From positions 29,178,283 through 29,238,282 of the forward strand of contig OU612066.1 of the NCBI GenBank assembly GCA_914767715.1: DNA of 60,000 bases, written 5' to 3'. This document shows positions 13,423-25,784 of the stretch, piece after piece; the first letter of the stretch is position 1; the number at the start of each line of letters is the position of its first letter. Origin of the DNA: Membranipora membranacea. Its lineage: Eukaryota > Bryozoa > Gymnolaemata > Cheilostomatida > Membraniporidae. The position numbers were made by a program, and so were the translations under genes. Below the pieces are notes generated by a model. It was given only the letters and a program-made list of their open reading frames with translations, was not told the DNA's origin and ran no database searches.

Positions 13423-13945
13423 ATTGCAGGTGGATGAAATGATTGATCACATATGGATCCTCACAGGATGTCTTCAGGAAGAAAGTATCACCCAGAGTAC
13501 TCGAGGTGTATATTGTGTAAATAGAAAGAGTCGGGCATATTTAAAAATGTATCATGTTCAGAGTTGTCCCCTCGAATTAACATGGAAGGATAATTTTAAT
13601 TTATTGATACGGGATGACATTATTTAACATTGTCACTGTTGAGGTTGTTTTTGAAGCTGTCAGTAATTTCAATGTCTCCTAATTTTTTTGATCATCAGTA
13701 TTTCAATGGCTGAAGTCATAATTGTACAAAATAATTTGTATTTATTGCTGAAGCGTAAACCTAAAGTATTGATATAAAATGACTGCACATTTTCGAGTTG
13801 TATTTGATTTGTGCTTTTGTATTTGTTGTTGTAGCCCATCTTGGTAATCTCATGTTAATCTCACTTTTGTTTTCGTTTTCATAGACTTTTTTTCAGCCTG
13901 TAAAATAGCACTGTATCGTATTTTTAAGATTTAGTTCCCAATAAA
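13423..13945 (+). other. Possible spliced 3' UTR exon of the Cys-rich gene
   Basis: A good acceptor ('cttttattgtag') at 13422 opens a 67-codon frame running from about 13424 to 13627. An AATAAA lies at 13940-13945. The upstream donor at 12630 would join here, but the junction makes an in-frame TAA, so this exon would be untranslated for the frame described. It could instead be coding in an alternative isoform. Confidence 0.35.
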
Positions 13946-15412
13946 CTTTATATTAATTTATTGCCAAATGATCCTGGCTAGTTTTCGCTTTTCATCTCTC
14001 GGTACCATGTACCTGTATCAGACAGTTGTGTTCACATGGTAATAGACCTTTGTTCTTTGTTCTGGCCATAATGACTCAAAAGTAAAAGCCTCAAAAAATC
14101 ATTGAGACTTTGATAGCCAGAGTATTGAAGATAGTAAAAATTCCACTGTCTTTGGCAAAGACAAAAGGAAAGTTGGAACCACTTGTCTTTGTGTACTCCG
14201 ACCACTTTTGCAGGTTACAAATTTTTGAAAAAAACTACGACCACATTGCCCTATTTTGCAAATAGTTTTTTCTTGTATGATACCTTTGTGGCCTAAACCA
14301 GACCGTCATCATGTTTATATTTTATGCCTTGTTGTGTAGTCCAAAGGGTTGGTAATTCTTGCCGGTGCAAGCCAAGCACTGGCATGCCACTTTTAAAACC
14401 TGGACAACATGTCTCTAGTCTGGCTGAGACTCAAACTCAATCATCACATCTTTGTCTCGAGGTTTTTGGCCTTCACCCTGTGTGGTAGACTTATAAACGC
14501 TGTTTGGTCTATGAACTGTTACAGTACACGAAGCTCATTACATACCAGTGTTTTCTCGCTGCTGATTAAGCTTACGTCATAAGCTTAAATGGTTTAGAAA
14601 ATTATGAGCCAAAGATCAAATAACGAAAAATTAGGTTCTGCTGTTAACATGTCATTGCTATTTTACCCGCAGAGTCTCAGGGCAGCCCCTTGTTTGGAAA
14701 AATGGATTAGACAGATCCGTTTTTGACTTCAATCCTTACATAGACCTAATTAATAGCTGGTAAAAGTTTCTTTGTGTCAGTAATTGAGTTGTATGGCAAG
14801 AAATGCATCAAGAAACAATTCACAGTTTTGATTCAGCTCAATTCGATACTTTTATTTTGTAAGCACACAAAAATGCTTACTTAGTTTCAATGGTCAACAA
14901 ACTTTGAAAAACAAGTGTTTATTTAGTTTTGGACCCTCTTACAACATTATTCTAATAGTTGTGGTATCAGAGTGTCAAGCACAACACGACCACCGCTGTA
15001 TGAAGTGCTATAGAAATGTGATACTATTACTCAAAAGGTTCAAAAAGGGTTCAATTCTTTTGGGGATAGTCAGTTGTTTCTGTACAAAAACACGGTGCCT
15101 TGACCGTGACTGCTGCCTTTTATTCAAATGCTGCCAATCACTTTTTTAAATCCATTACATTATGTCTGACTGACGTGTAACACGGGACTAGAATTTGTTT
15201 TTTGAACAAACAAAGTTTACCACCTGTAACAGTTATTGCATTGAGGTGTCAAAATCTATATTTAAATTCATTGATTCGTGAGAAAACATATCAAGTCTCA
15301 AATTAAACAAATCCTAAATGGGATGTAAATACCGGTGATGGTGCGCCGCACAGAAGAGCAAAGAAAAAAACTGTGAAAAGCTAACACGTTGTCTGAATTA
15401 AATACCCTGCAG
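13946..15412. other. Intergenic region, no feature recognised
   Basis: AT-rich sequence with no exon, RNA gene or repeat that I can support on either strand. Confidence 0.45.
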
Positions 15413-16969
15413 AAGGGTCAATCAGTGAAATTTTCTCAGTACATAATTTCACAGATCATCACTAGGGAACGCCGAGGTGACAAAACAAGGCCAGTCAGGG
15501 TTTGGACATATGTGAAAGAGGCAGGAGGAATTAAGGTAAAAATCATTTGTCTATTCAAAGAATCTTGATCACATGAAAATGAGTTGATTAATTTTCTTCG
15601 TTGATTTTTTCTGTAGACTGCTAATTTCATAGTTGTTGGGTTTGGTAACCAAGAAGAAATTTCAGCTAGGTATTTCAGAAGCATGAAAACCTCACAGGAA
15701 TGAATTTTTAGTGTTACGTTCGGAGAATAGTGCACATTCAGAAATATAGCACTCACTGAATGGTCAGTACAAATTGGTCACTGGATCTTTCACAGCTCAA
15801 AGCATATGGTTAACCTTTCACAAGTACAGGTGCTTCTGCGTTGCCAATGTCACATTTTTTAGCATTATCAAATTCATTGATCAGAAATAAAGTTGTACAG
15901 AAGTCATTCTGGCACCATTGTGCTGTCAACAAGTTAGTGTGACAGATTAACTGTTTTGTTAACTGTCAATCAAATATACTAGACTTATTTTAATAGATGG
16001 TATCAGTTTATTTCTTTAGCGTTGAGAAATATTTACCACTCAAAATTCAATGAGCCGATACCTAAAAATAACATGCATTCAGAAAAGGCCCTTGTGCGAT
16101 TACATAATTGCACGTCAGCACACAATTCCAACACTTCAATGAACCAAGAATATCGAGCAGCACCGATATTTGTAATTATGTGTATATTATAATTAGATTT
16201 CACTTTCAATTCAGTATCTAACGAAAATACAATATCTAAGAGTTTTACGCCACAGCGTCGGAGCAATTAAGCAGTTTGGACACAAACACTGGCAGACTGA
16301 GAGCATTGGCATCACTTGCGCACTTTTCTGGCAGCAATAATTTCTGATGATTTTGTTATATTGCATTTTCAGCTGAGCATTCTGCTTGGATATCCCACAA
16401 CATAAGCCAGCTACAGTATCAGCACGCGCAACAGAAAAAGGCTAAAATCCAAGGTAGGTTTACTATCATTGTTATTACTTGAATAGTGGGAATCTCAATT
16501 TGGCCCTTGAACACCTCATCTGACGAGCATAGTCTTCATAACACCGTCTCCAAGTTGCATCTATATACATTAAGAACAAGGTGCTGTTTCCCCTTTATTC
16601 CGTTCCATAGGTTAACCATAGGCAAAAGACATACTTTTATCTATTGGGTAAACCATAAGAGTACTGTTGAGGTATGCCATGAAGTAAATGATGAAACTAA
16701 GCAACTATCTCTTCTTCTTTGGTGCTTAATAGGATAATTAGTTTTATCTGTCAACATCCTGCTCAGCTTTACCAAATGGTTTCATGTAGTGACAGCATTT
16801 TGATAAAATGTGATAGCAGTGCTATATCTAACTTAGAGTTTTGGCAGAAAACAGTCATCGTAGGTTGATTTCAGTGTGAATTACGGGTGATAAACCTAGT
16901 AACGAGATTTTTATATGGGAAATGAATTCAACTTCAACTCTATACATTTTTCCAGGCCTAGTTCTATAG
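15413..16969 (+). CDS. Putative exons of an unrecognised gene, incomplete
   Basis: Exon-like frames with good borders: 15413-15535 (acceptor 'taccctgcag', donor gtaaaa; contains 'TRPVRVWTYVKEAGGIK'), 15617-15669 ('TANFIVVGFGNQEEISA', donor gtattt), 16373-16453 ('EHSAWISHNISQLQYQ', donor gtaggt) and 16956-16969 (ends LVL-stop). Exons one and two join in phase. Exon three needs a phase-1 partner, so a link is missing; a 32-base candidate (15901-15932, donor gttagt) would restore the frame. No start codon was found. I do not recognise the protein. A competing minus-strand frame over 15436-15756 has no exon borders. This is a tentative gene fragment. Confidence 0.35.
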
Positions 16970-17004
16970 CAGCAGTTGTGTTGTCCATTTGACAGCATAT
17001 AATC

Positions 17005-19944
17005 ATGGCAGCATATAAGTGGGTGAGCAAACAGGAGCTGAACTCTATAGTACTCAGGTTAACTAAAACTACGGTAGCTAGTAAGGCATCAACGGCAGCA
17101 TTCGATAATCAGGATTGTCATGTTGGTAAGTTCGTAATATTAAATATTAGATATTTGTGTGACAGCTATAAGAGGAATGAAAAGATAATAGCCATTGCTT
17201 CCTAACGATATAAAATTTCTGGGACTATTTGACTGAGGCCCCTAGTTCTTCTTTGAATACAGTCAACAGTTGCCGAGACCGAGGGTTTGAAGTAGACCAG
17301 TGCTCTATTTACCTCTTTGATCACTTACAGGGTAAAATCTATGCCTTCTAAGTACCACATTTGTGCTATTTTTAATGAAAACATTTAGTTACTGGTCAGT
17401 TGGGCATTTAAGATGGAATTCAACATTACACAAATTTACAAATTTAGCATAAGCTTGTTACAACACCACATGAGCTGTTACCCCCTAGGGCCTAGACAGC
17501 TGACTATTTTACGTTGTGCTAGTAATGGCTGCCACAGCGGAGCGCCCTTGTCACAAGTATAAGTACTCTTTATAATCAAGAGCTGTAGCCGGATTTAAAA
17601 TACAAAGCAAAGAAGGAATCGAGCAGCTTGTTTAGTCTGCTTATTTTATTTAATCTGGAATTGATTATATAATAACACAAATATAAACGTGAAACTATTA
17701 AATTGTTGCATATGTTTATTAGAATTTATTTGAACAGGCATTTCACTTATGGGTGGAACCCAAGGTGTAAATAGAAAAAGTCAAGCGCTACTTTGATGTT
17801 GAAGTTCAGTGAAATGCAAATGGTCACCAATGGGTAATGAACTGTAATGTGAACATTGATTTACTATGGAATGAAAATTAAGTGTAAATAAGCCTTTTGA
17901 AGTGTGCCGAAACAAATACACAAAACACCTAAAATAACAAGATCAACACGGCTAGCAATGGGAATATGAAAGGTTAGATTAGGTTAAGTGTGAAATCAAA
18001 ATAACAACTCGCAGATGGGTAGCCGATCACCATGTGTCTACCTATTTCCACATGTGCTAGGAAATAAAGCATAGATTTTTACAGCGACCTTATACTATAG
18101 TTCAATGTATAGACAAAAGACCGCAACACAGTTTAATAGTATTGACCTTGATAATTTTGCAGAGTAAGGATATATAGACATTGGAATTATTTCTTCAATT
18201 ATGCATATACCAATCATCTTAAAACCATTTTGACCTTTTCCTACCTATATTGACCGGTTCCCACATATAAATTATGTATTCTTTTTCCACACGCAGCACA
18301 CATACGCAGACGAGATCCTATAGCATTAAGAGCGAGAAGCAGGTGTAGCAGTGGCAGTAGCAGTACCACCTATTCATCGATCCCAGAAATCACTGAAAGG
18401 GTTACCAGACCAACTACAGCAAGCAAAGCTGCAAGACACGATTTTGACGCCCAAGAATGCCACTTAGAGTATCTTAAACAAACAGGTAGCTAGACTGTCT
18501 GATTTTCGAACCCGAACACATCTCAGCTGTCAACTATGTGGTGTGTTTATAACTTTGTGATTGCATGCATGTTGTTATATAACTAACCATATGCTCAAAA
18601 CTCGAATGCAGTTAGACTCCTCCATAGTTTTTGAGAAAGTTAGTAGTGAAAGGATTGGTAGGAAAGAGGGGACAACTACTAAATACACAAATCACCCTGT
18701 AACCAGGGAGTTTGAGAAAAACCCCCCTTTTCACGTTCAGTTACATGGACAAATTAATGCCGGCATGTCAGACAGAGTATTAGAGTATAAAACTTTCTTT
18801 CGAATTCTGTAGTACCCAACTATCCACCAGTAAGCCGCTGTGCTAGCAGTGTGGAGGAGGTTATAGAAATAGGGGAGAAGCTATCTAAAGAAACTACTGC
18901 CTCTCGGGCAGCTAGACATGATTTTGATGCTCAAGAGGCACACCTAGATTATCTCAGGAAGACCTGTGAGTACGGGTATAACGAAAATATGGAGTACAAA
19001 TATTCATGCTTACCTTATTCCCAAATTCCTATGAGTACTGCATTTCCGTTGCGTTAACTAATTCATTTTAAAATGGTTTGGGTTCTTATTATTTTGTTTG
19101 GTTTGGCAGTTTGTGTATTCTTGTGCATTAAATGTGCTTGGGTTAATTAGAGCTCTGTCTAAAATACAAATCCAATAACAGAAATTGTATTGTCTAGTAA
19201 CAAATCGATGAGAGACAACTCTTATACCCTATTTTACATCAACATAATATCTTATCTATACAGTGCCTAACTACCCGCCACCAAGACGATGTGCGAGTAG
19301 CGTAGAGGAGGTGGTCCAGATTGGGGAGAAGTTATCTAAACCAACAAGAGCTTCACACGCAGCAAGGCATGACTTTGATAATCAGCTAGCTAATGTGAGA
19401 TACCTCGAATCGAAAGACCCCAAATATCCTGGAAACAGTAAGTTTGAAACAAAATTTATAGGTCAAATTTTAAAAACCAATTTCACTAGACATAATTCAA
19501 GAGCTTATCGTTAAAACTTGAAAATTTCAAATTATCTAGTAACACAGCAGCCCAGACAAGCTCAGGCTCTTTCCATTGTCGTTCCTGACTCAAAGGTCAT
19601 GAGTTGAAGCCATATCCTGCAGATTGTCCTGCTATGTACATGTGTGGTTTGCAATGTTTGTAGAGAGATACGGATTCCGTCATAAATCAGCACCCTTCAG
19701 ATCACTCAGTTCTGATGGTGAACTTGATACGCTAAACCAAAGGCTGACTAAACCTACGGTATCAAGCTTAGGAGGAAAACCGATCGAGAATAAAGACTTC
19801 AACTATATAAAACCACCGTTCTCTAAGCCTTGCCCACCAATCATAGGGCTGGACACTAAATTTAAAGGCAGACTACGGATGTCACAAGATCGAATGTCAG
19901 AAAGCATTGCTAGGCTAAACAAACAGCATTCTCGATACAGATAA
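17005..19944 (+). CDS. Five-repeat 'RLTKPT-AS' protein, function unknown
   Basis: Five exons: 17005-17125, 18297-18485, 18813-18965, 19264-19437 and 19664-19944 (TAA), giving 305 residues. Each exon carries one copy of a roughly 30-residue unit: an acidic helix start (ELNSI, EITER, EEVIEIGEKL, EEVVQIGEKL, ELDTL), then a core like 'RLTKPTTASKAARHDFD', then Gln/Asn and a His/Leu/Tyr stretch. Units two to four are closest, sharing 'ASKAARHDFDAQ' or near variants; three and four also share 'CASSVEE' and a 'PNYPP' linker. Units one and five are more diverged. The protein is basic and has no signal peptide or membrane segment. Short repeats of this kind occur in axonemal and sperm microtubule-binding proteins, but that parallel is only a hypothesis. 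All four introns are phase 1. Confidence 0.75.
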
Positions 19945-20571
19945 TCACTTTGACTACATGCAGTGTGCAAGATTGAATGAGAAGCGCAAAACAGTCTGAG
20001 GTTTCAGACTTGTCGAATTGTGTTGAGCTTGATGCTCAATACAGAAGCAATATCTTATCCAAAAGCCTTGTCTTAGCCGCTGCAGAGCAACCAGAGACAA
20101 AACTCAATTTCCACCAAAACATTATAATACTGTATCTACCCTTACATATCATGCCTTTGTTGTCGCAACTCTGAAATAAGGCAAGATTGAGATTTATATT
20201 TCTATTTATTAGGTAATTGCAAAGTTCGTACAACTCACTTTTTAAAAGTTAAATCTGCGTAGTAAGCTGTATTGTTACTGAGGTAATGCATGTTTTTTTT
20301 TCATCCACAAATGTAGATGAATTTGATTAATCGGCACTTTTTGGTACTATTTTATTCATAAATTGGAGGATGTTCGCATGTTTGTATGTAGGAAAAAACT
20401 GTGTTTCAATAATTACAATTGTAGGAACGGGATCTATATCAGCGTTGTAACTGCTGAAATCTTTTTTTGCTGAAATGTTGGCAGCGAACCACCATGCATA
20501 TTTTTTTTTTCAATTACCTACAGCGTTACCAAGTTGCAAGGTTTTTATAATGTTTTATATACATTGCAAAC

Positions 20572-20577
20572 AATAAA
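20572..20577 (+). promoter_or_regulatory. Polyadenylation signal after the repeat protein
   Basis: AATAAA about 630 bases after the stop codon at 19944, in an otherwise featureless AT-rich stretch. It is the likely 3' end of the preceding gene. Confidence 0.45.
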
Positions 20578-21023
20578 AGCAAGACATCACATCACTATGA
20601 ATGTCATTGATCACCATTAAATTTTTATGTTCATGTTCATGAAAAAATTCAGCAAATAAAAGTGTGTATATATGTATAATGTAGGCTATGTATATATATA
20701 TATGCAATTTGAGCACTGGAACTTATTTCGCTGTCAAGGTTTCAATGAGGTTAGTCTGACGGGAATTTTCCATATTCTAGGATGTAATAAAGAGAATTTT
20801 CGATCTAAAGAGTCGAATTGAAAAGAGTCATTGATATCGATAAGTCTGCCCATTTTTACCTGGTTAGGAGTTGCCCCCGTAAATATATGGAGTTGTCTGA
20901 TTTATTATGAGAAAGCATAACTCCTACCATTGTATATCATTTCCTGTGTATTGCATCAGCCAGTTTTTGTTCTTTGTTTGGCTGGTATATATATAGCAAT
21001 TATTTTATAACATTGACAGCTAA

Positions 21024-21095
21024 AGCAGAGTGGCGCAGTGGAAGCGTGCTGGGCCCATAACCCAGAGGTCGGTGGATCGAAACCACTCTCTGCTA
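21024..21095 (+). tRNA. Initiator tRNA-Met (CAU)
   Basis: A 72-base cloverleaf starting 'AGCAGAGTGGCGCAGTGG' with acceptor stem AGCAGAG/CTCTGCT and discriminator A. The anticodon loop lies within 'CTGGGCCCATAACCCAG' (anticodon CAU), and the T loop ATCGAAA replaces the usual TTCGAAT. The GGGC/CCC anticodon stem and the A-containing T loop are hallmarks of eukaryotic initiator tRNA. The outermost T-stem pair is a G-U. The A box (GGCGCAGTGG) and B box (GGATCGAAACC) are intact, and a TTTT pol III terminator lies at 21099-21102. No intron. Confidence 0.97.
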
Positions 21096-23225
21096 GCATT
21101 TTCCTCTCCTGAATATTTTAAATTGCATATTTACACAGTACAATATATAAATTATAAATATATCCCACCAAATCGCTATAATTGGAAATTCAGAACCCAA
21201 ATTAATTCATCATTCCGTAATTCCATTTCTCCATCATTCACAAATGGCGAATGTTGCGGCCACAAATGCGCCCTCGAGGTAAAACATTTTCAAGCTCACT
21301 CCAGGTAGGAACAACTCCTTAGGTGTTTGAGTCCCTGTTTCTGTACAAGACTAAAGTATCATATTGCAACAAAATTTCAAGGAGACTTTTGTCCTAAAGA
21401 TTAGACATGTAATGTCATATATGGTCAAAGCACTTAAACATTGCTGGGATAGCTGGTAGTAGCATTTGATTATCAACCAATTTCCCAAGAAGTGGTTGAT
21501 GATGAAATAAGCGCATAAACTACATTTCATACTAAATTCATCTTACACATGACTCTCACACTCTCCACACAAAATAAGGGTCATTATTTTTAGATGAAGG
21601 TAGTCAGCTAATGCTGTACAGAATCTGTTGTTCTTGGAAGCTTTGAGCTTGCATTTAATCAAGGAAAAAACCATACGAATCAGCAAAATTAAAAACAATT
21701 ATGAGTTATCAATAACTCCTTATCATACCACAAGTAGTCTCATATTTTTTTGCGGTGCACAGGTTACAACCGATGCACAGGTTACAATCGACACCCATCG
21801 TGATAGATCACCAAACAATGGATTTTTTATAGGTTAGCAGAAAAGCAGGATATTTATTTAGTATCATATCTTTGATTGAACTGACCTCAAATCACAGGAC
21901 AGACTAAATATACTTTGTAAATCACTTGGGAGAAAAAAAAGAAGGAAAATGAGAAAAAAAAAAGATCATCTAAAATAATCCCAAACATGGATTATCTAGT
22001 AGTAATGAGTAGCTATTAAATTTTTTTTTCACAGCCAAGTAGAGAAATTAATCACAGAAGAATAATACTTGTAACCTCATAGGAATTTGATATGAAACTA
22101 GAATAAATGAATACATATATATATATCTGTATATCAAATTTGGTCATGAATCCAGAATTACCTAATATAACCTTGATAGAACTTTTATAGTATGTAAATC
22201 AAAAGACAATTCTAGAATATGTAATCATGACATGTAACAAACAATACTGCCCAAAACTAGATTTTTGCACAATTTTCCCTTGTCAATATGGTTAAATCAG
22301 GAGAAGGCAGAAAATATCAAAGTTGGCCCATAGTTGTAAAAGCGAGTCTGAGTGTAGTAGAGTGATCACCCGATTAATGGCTTCACTAGCCTGAGAACTA
22401 AGATTGTTTGAGCGAGAGGTAAATATTCCAGAATAGCGCGAGGAAGTTTGCAAACAGTGATTGATACTGTAATAGAAAAACGTTGCAACATTATTTTCAT
22501 GGGGAAACATGGGGTTAAAATAGGGAACATAATATAAATACGTAGTTTCACAAAGGAGTTCTACCTAATTGGGATTTTCAATGATGTTGTTAGGGAAGGG
22601 AAGGTAACTCCCGTACAGACTTTGCTTCCTGGAGCCGCATGAATAGGATTGCTATATCAGGGAGTGTGAAACTTTGTTATTGGTCTGTATATCAAGAGCA
22701 AACATCTCAGCCCCAGCTACTGGTGGTACAAATTATTTCACTTGCCTAAATATGTTAAAAAAAGAAGTGAATTTTGATGCATTTTGTAGTTGCGCTTATT
22801 GGATTGTGCTATTATAAGCCTGGGTAAAAAAATATGGCAAATCACATGCCAATTATCATATGTTTAAAAGATTTTACCCTTCTTCAGGGACCAGGATCTG
22901 ATATCAGGGACCAGGATCTGATATCAGGGACCAGGATCTGATATCAGGGACCAGGATCTGATATCAGGGACCAGGATCTGAAATGTCAATCATATTTATG
23001 TTATATATCCATGAAGAGGCGGACAACCTTAGTGGTTGAGAAAAGTTGAGAAGAATTTTCATTTTAGTAAAGTTTATAGTTTCATCTGTGTACAGAAGCT
23101 ATTTAAAAAGGTTGCCAGTGCTTTTAATTAGACGGAGACCTTCATTACAATACCAAATATGGGGAGCCGCCACTATAGCTTTAACATACTAAATAATAAA
23201 TCGAAATAAACACAATTCAACTTAC
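21096..23225. other. Spacer between tRNA-iMet and the Mpv17-like gene
   Basis: The 3' UTR and last exon of the minus-strand Mpv17-like gene should lie here, but I could not identify the exon. A hairpin-like repeat at about 21453-21505 starts 'GGGATAGCTGG' and matches the one near 33387. A 20-bp minisatellite lies at 22885-22980. The remainder is AT-rich with (TA)n near 22115. Confidence 0.45.
22885..22980. repeat. Five-copy 20-bp minisatellite
   Basis: The unit 'cagggaccaggatctgatat' repeats exactly: 'ccaggatctg' starts at 22891, 22911, 22931, 22951 and 22971. The unit has inverted ends (ATCAG/CTGAT) and creates a GATATC at each junction. There are no spacers, so this is not a CRISPR array. 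It may fall in the 3' UTR or last intron of the Mpv17-like gene. Confidence 0.9.
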
Positions 23226-24943
23226 TTGCGGGGGACAATAGTTGATGTTGATGTATTGGAAGAGAGTCCAAACTTTCCAGTTAGCTTTGAGGGCCAGCCA
23301 GTAAGAATCGGCTACCTTAGCATTGGCAGCGGACAAGCCAAGTCCCTAAAACAAGTATCACAAAACCGTGTGCCAAGAAGTAATATTAGGAAATATACTT
23401 GATAACCTATTGAACCTTAACTTAGCTGGTGAAATTAACCAGCTTTTATCTAGATCTTGTGGGATTTATATATCAATCATAATTTAAGTGTTGTTAGATA
23501 ATTGAATGCCACAAAATCAAAATTAAACCTATTTGAGCTTTCAGCCCAGTCCGCAGATCTTCAGTTAATAGGAACATAAAACTGATACATGCCATTTACG
23601 ACTTCAAGCTGAAATTTTCGTTTCGAATTGTTTTATATTAGAGGACCTTATTGGGATACGCAAATTTTAATTATAGATTTGAAACGATTTAGAGATTGAC
23701 TGGATTCTGACTAACCTGTAAAATTGGAATGGCGTAGAAGAACAGCAGCAGGAATGCTGGGGCAAACAAAAGCCTCTCAAGTAATAGTTTCCTCAGCTTA
23801 GAATTTTCAGCTGTCGGTTTTATGACTATAGATAATATTCTGTAAAAGTGGTGAGTTATCGGTCCCGTTCCAAAGAATCTAAAAATAAATTCAGACAAAG
23901 GCATTTGTTAGTACTTATGAATTGGAAGTGCAGTATAACTCTGCCTGCTCATGTTCTTTCACATCTTGTCACTTCGGAAAATTGTTGGCCGTTATTATAT
24001 CAATCACAGCATTAACAATGAAGACAATCATGGTAAGAGTGACGAGTCCAATCCTTAGCATTGGAAACTTTGCTATCTTTTAATTGTTCAAAGTTTTTTG
24101 ATCACTGGCTTCAATTGCAACTCATAATACTGAGAAATCTCAGAGTCATACTTTATATTTAATTTTTTTGGGAGCAGTGGTAAAAAAAATCCTCTGCAAG
24201 TTGTTTCGTCGGTCTTACATAATTCCGTGAATAGAGTGAGGTTTCAATGTGTATGGTAATTAAATTTAATCTTTGTTATGCCATTTGATTAGAATTTATT
24301 GGAATTTCAATTCTGTGAAATTAAAGTTCCCTGAAATTTATAATCATGAATATGGTGACTAATCTAGGGGACAAAAATCCTCATACAGAGACGCAACTTC
24401 ACTCTTAGCTAAAAAACTCACCCAAACAAGGCAAAGGCAATGGTTCTCCTGATGTCATAGCTTGCCTGTTTATTCATCATTTGACCAATGATATCTCCAG
24501 CAGTAGCTGTAATTGCGCTGTAAATTCAAAAGCCAAGCGTAACACCCATCATTTACTACAGAATAGAGATCTCAAAAACAAACTGCAATAGTGACATCAT
24601 TACCATAGTCACATCGTGAAAATCAAGAAAGGGAGTGATCTTTTGACGCATAATGATATTACAACTTTGCTATAAGCCGCATTAAAACAAGAATGTAGCA
24701 TCCAACATGGAGTTGGAAGAACCAGCTATTTTACTCCACCCATCCAGACAAAATGTAGAAGAAATAGGAAAACTTGCCAGCTGTGGCCAAACAATTTTAC
24801 CTGGTGCAGCATTTAGTGAGCAATGGTCTACTTCTGAGACAGTAATTGTAGGCATCTAGCAGCTTTCTCAAAGATGATGGAAGTTGAGGACCATTTCCAG
24901 AACTGTCTGACTCAGGAGCAGCATGTGGTCTACTGTGACTCAT
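23226..24943 (-). CDS. Mpv17/PXMP2-family membrane protein, 3' end missing
   Basis: Four exons in transcript order: 24943-24801 (ATG), 24517-24422, 23878-23716 and 23345-23226, encoding 174 residues with consistent phases. Family features in order: an N-terminal 'LDAYNYCLRSRPLLTKCCT' like the usual 'Y...L...P.LT' start; 'AGDIIGQ', matching the conserved GD.I.Q; 'GFFGTGPITHHFYRIL', matching G...GP..H.WY; and 'ANWKVWTLFQYININYCPPQ', matching the signature 'NW.VWP..Q..NF..VP'. These are small four-helix proteins of peroxisomal or inner mitochondrial membranes. Other members end with about 20 more residues (YRVLF...WN.YLS type). That last exon was not found, so the CDS is incomplete. I cannot decide between PXMP2, MPV17 and MPV17L. 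Confidence 0.85.
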
Positions 24944-25232
24944 GTCTCACGTTAACAAATAGTTTATCTACATCAATACAGTGAAATAATAATTAATAGA
25001 TTTGTCACGTACATTATTGGTCAATGGTCAGCCACTCATCTTAATATTTTGATATATTGTACTAAGATTTGCAAAAAAAAGTTGGTCGGTTATATCCGCA
25101 TCAAGCTGAGCAGAAAAATCAGCGTATATCAGTCATCCTTATTCAGCACAAAAGTCGGACGGTTTTATTGTTTGAACGACATAAGGTCCCATGACGAGGC
25201 TAGACCAGCTTACTTGGTATTAAAGTTGTCCG

Positions 25233-25591
25233 CAATGGTACCAACTAGTGGAACACCCATGGGCGTAAATTACCACCACGACAAGTAGTGGGTTCAATTA
25301 GAATTAAAAAACAAAATTAATTAAATTTTTGTTTTTTTGAAAAAAATTATTATTTTAATTTTTTTTTTGGATTTTCATCCTTAAAACATCTTCTAAGGGT
25401 AGTTTTTCATGCTCTTTTCATATAAAACACCCATTTCTGGGTATAAATTGGATTTAATGGGTGAAAAAACATATAAATGTCAAATATTGCGAATAAGTTC
25501 GCGAAATTTTCGCGTGCGAGTTGTGTCTGGGGTGAAAAGTGGTGGGTCCGATTTTTCGGAATATACGCCCATGGGAACACCGTACCCATTG
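25233..25591. mobile_element. MITE-like element with about 40-bp inverted ends
   Basis: The left end 'CAATGGTACCAACTAGTGG' followed by 'AACACCCATGGGCGTA' reappears inverted at the right end ('TACGCCCATGGGAACACC' then 'GTACCCATTG'), and 'ACCACCAC' also pairs further in. The interior is AT-rich low-complexity DNA without coding capacity. No clear target-site duplication was seen. Confidence 0.5.
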
Positions 25592-25784
25592 TGACTACCT
25601 AATCAGACACGCTTGCGCACTGCCCTCCGGTCTGCAACCATCACCATGTTGACCTTACTGCAAAACCTCAGCGTAATACATGTAAAATCATATGGTCAGA
25701 AAAATCTTTTAAGTGACCGATACAGCGGAGTCCGGGTAAGTCACTGTACATGTAATTGCAAGCCTCAAGTATATATACTTTGCC

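Noticed and set aside
15436-15756. Minus-strand 106-codon open frame
   Set aside because: It overlaps plus-strand frames with matching donor and acceptor sites, which explain the region better.
22885-22980. Regular 20-bp repeats that could look like a CRISPR array
   Set aside because: The copies abut without spacers and the genome is eukaryotic; this is a minisatellite.
22988-23035. Possible last exon of the Mpv17-like gene on the minus strand (VVRLFMDI then stop)
   Set aside because: The acceptor is weak and the residues do not match the family's YRVLF...WN ending.
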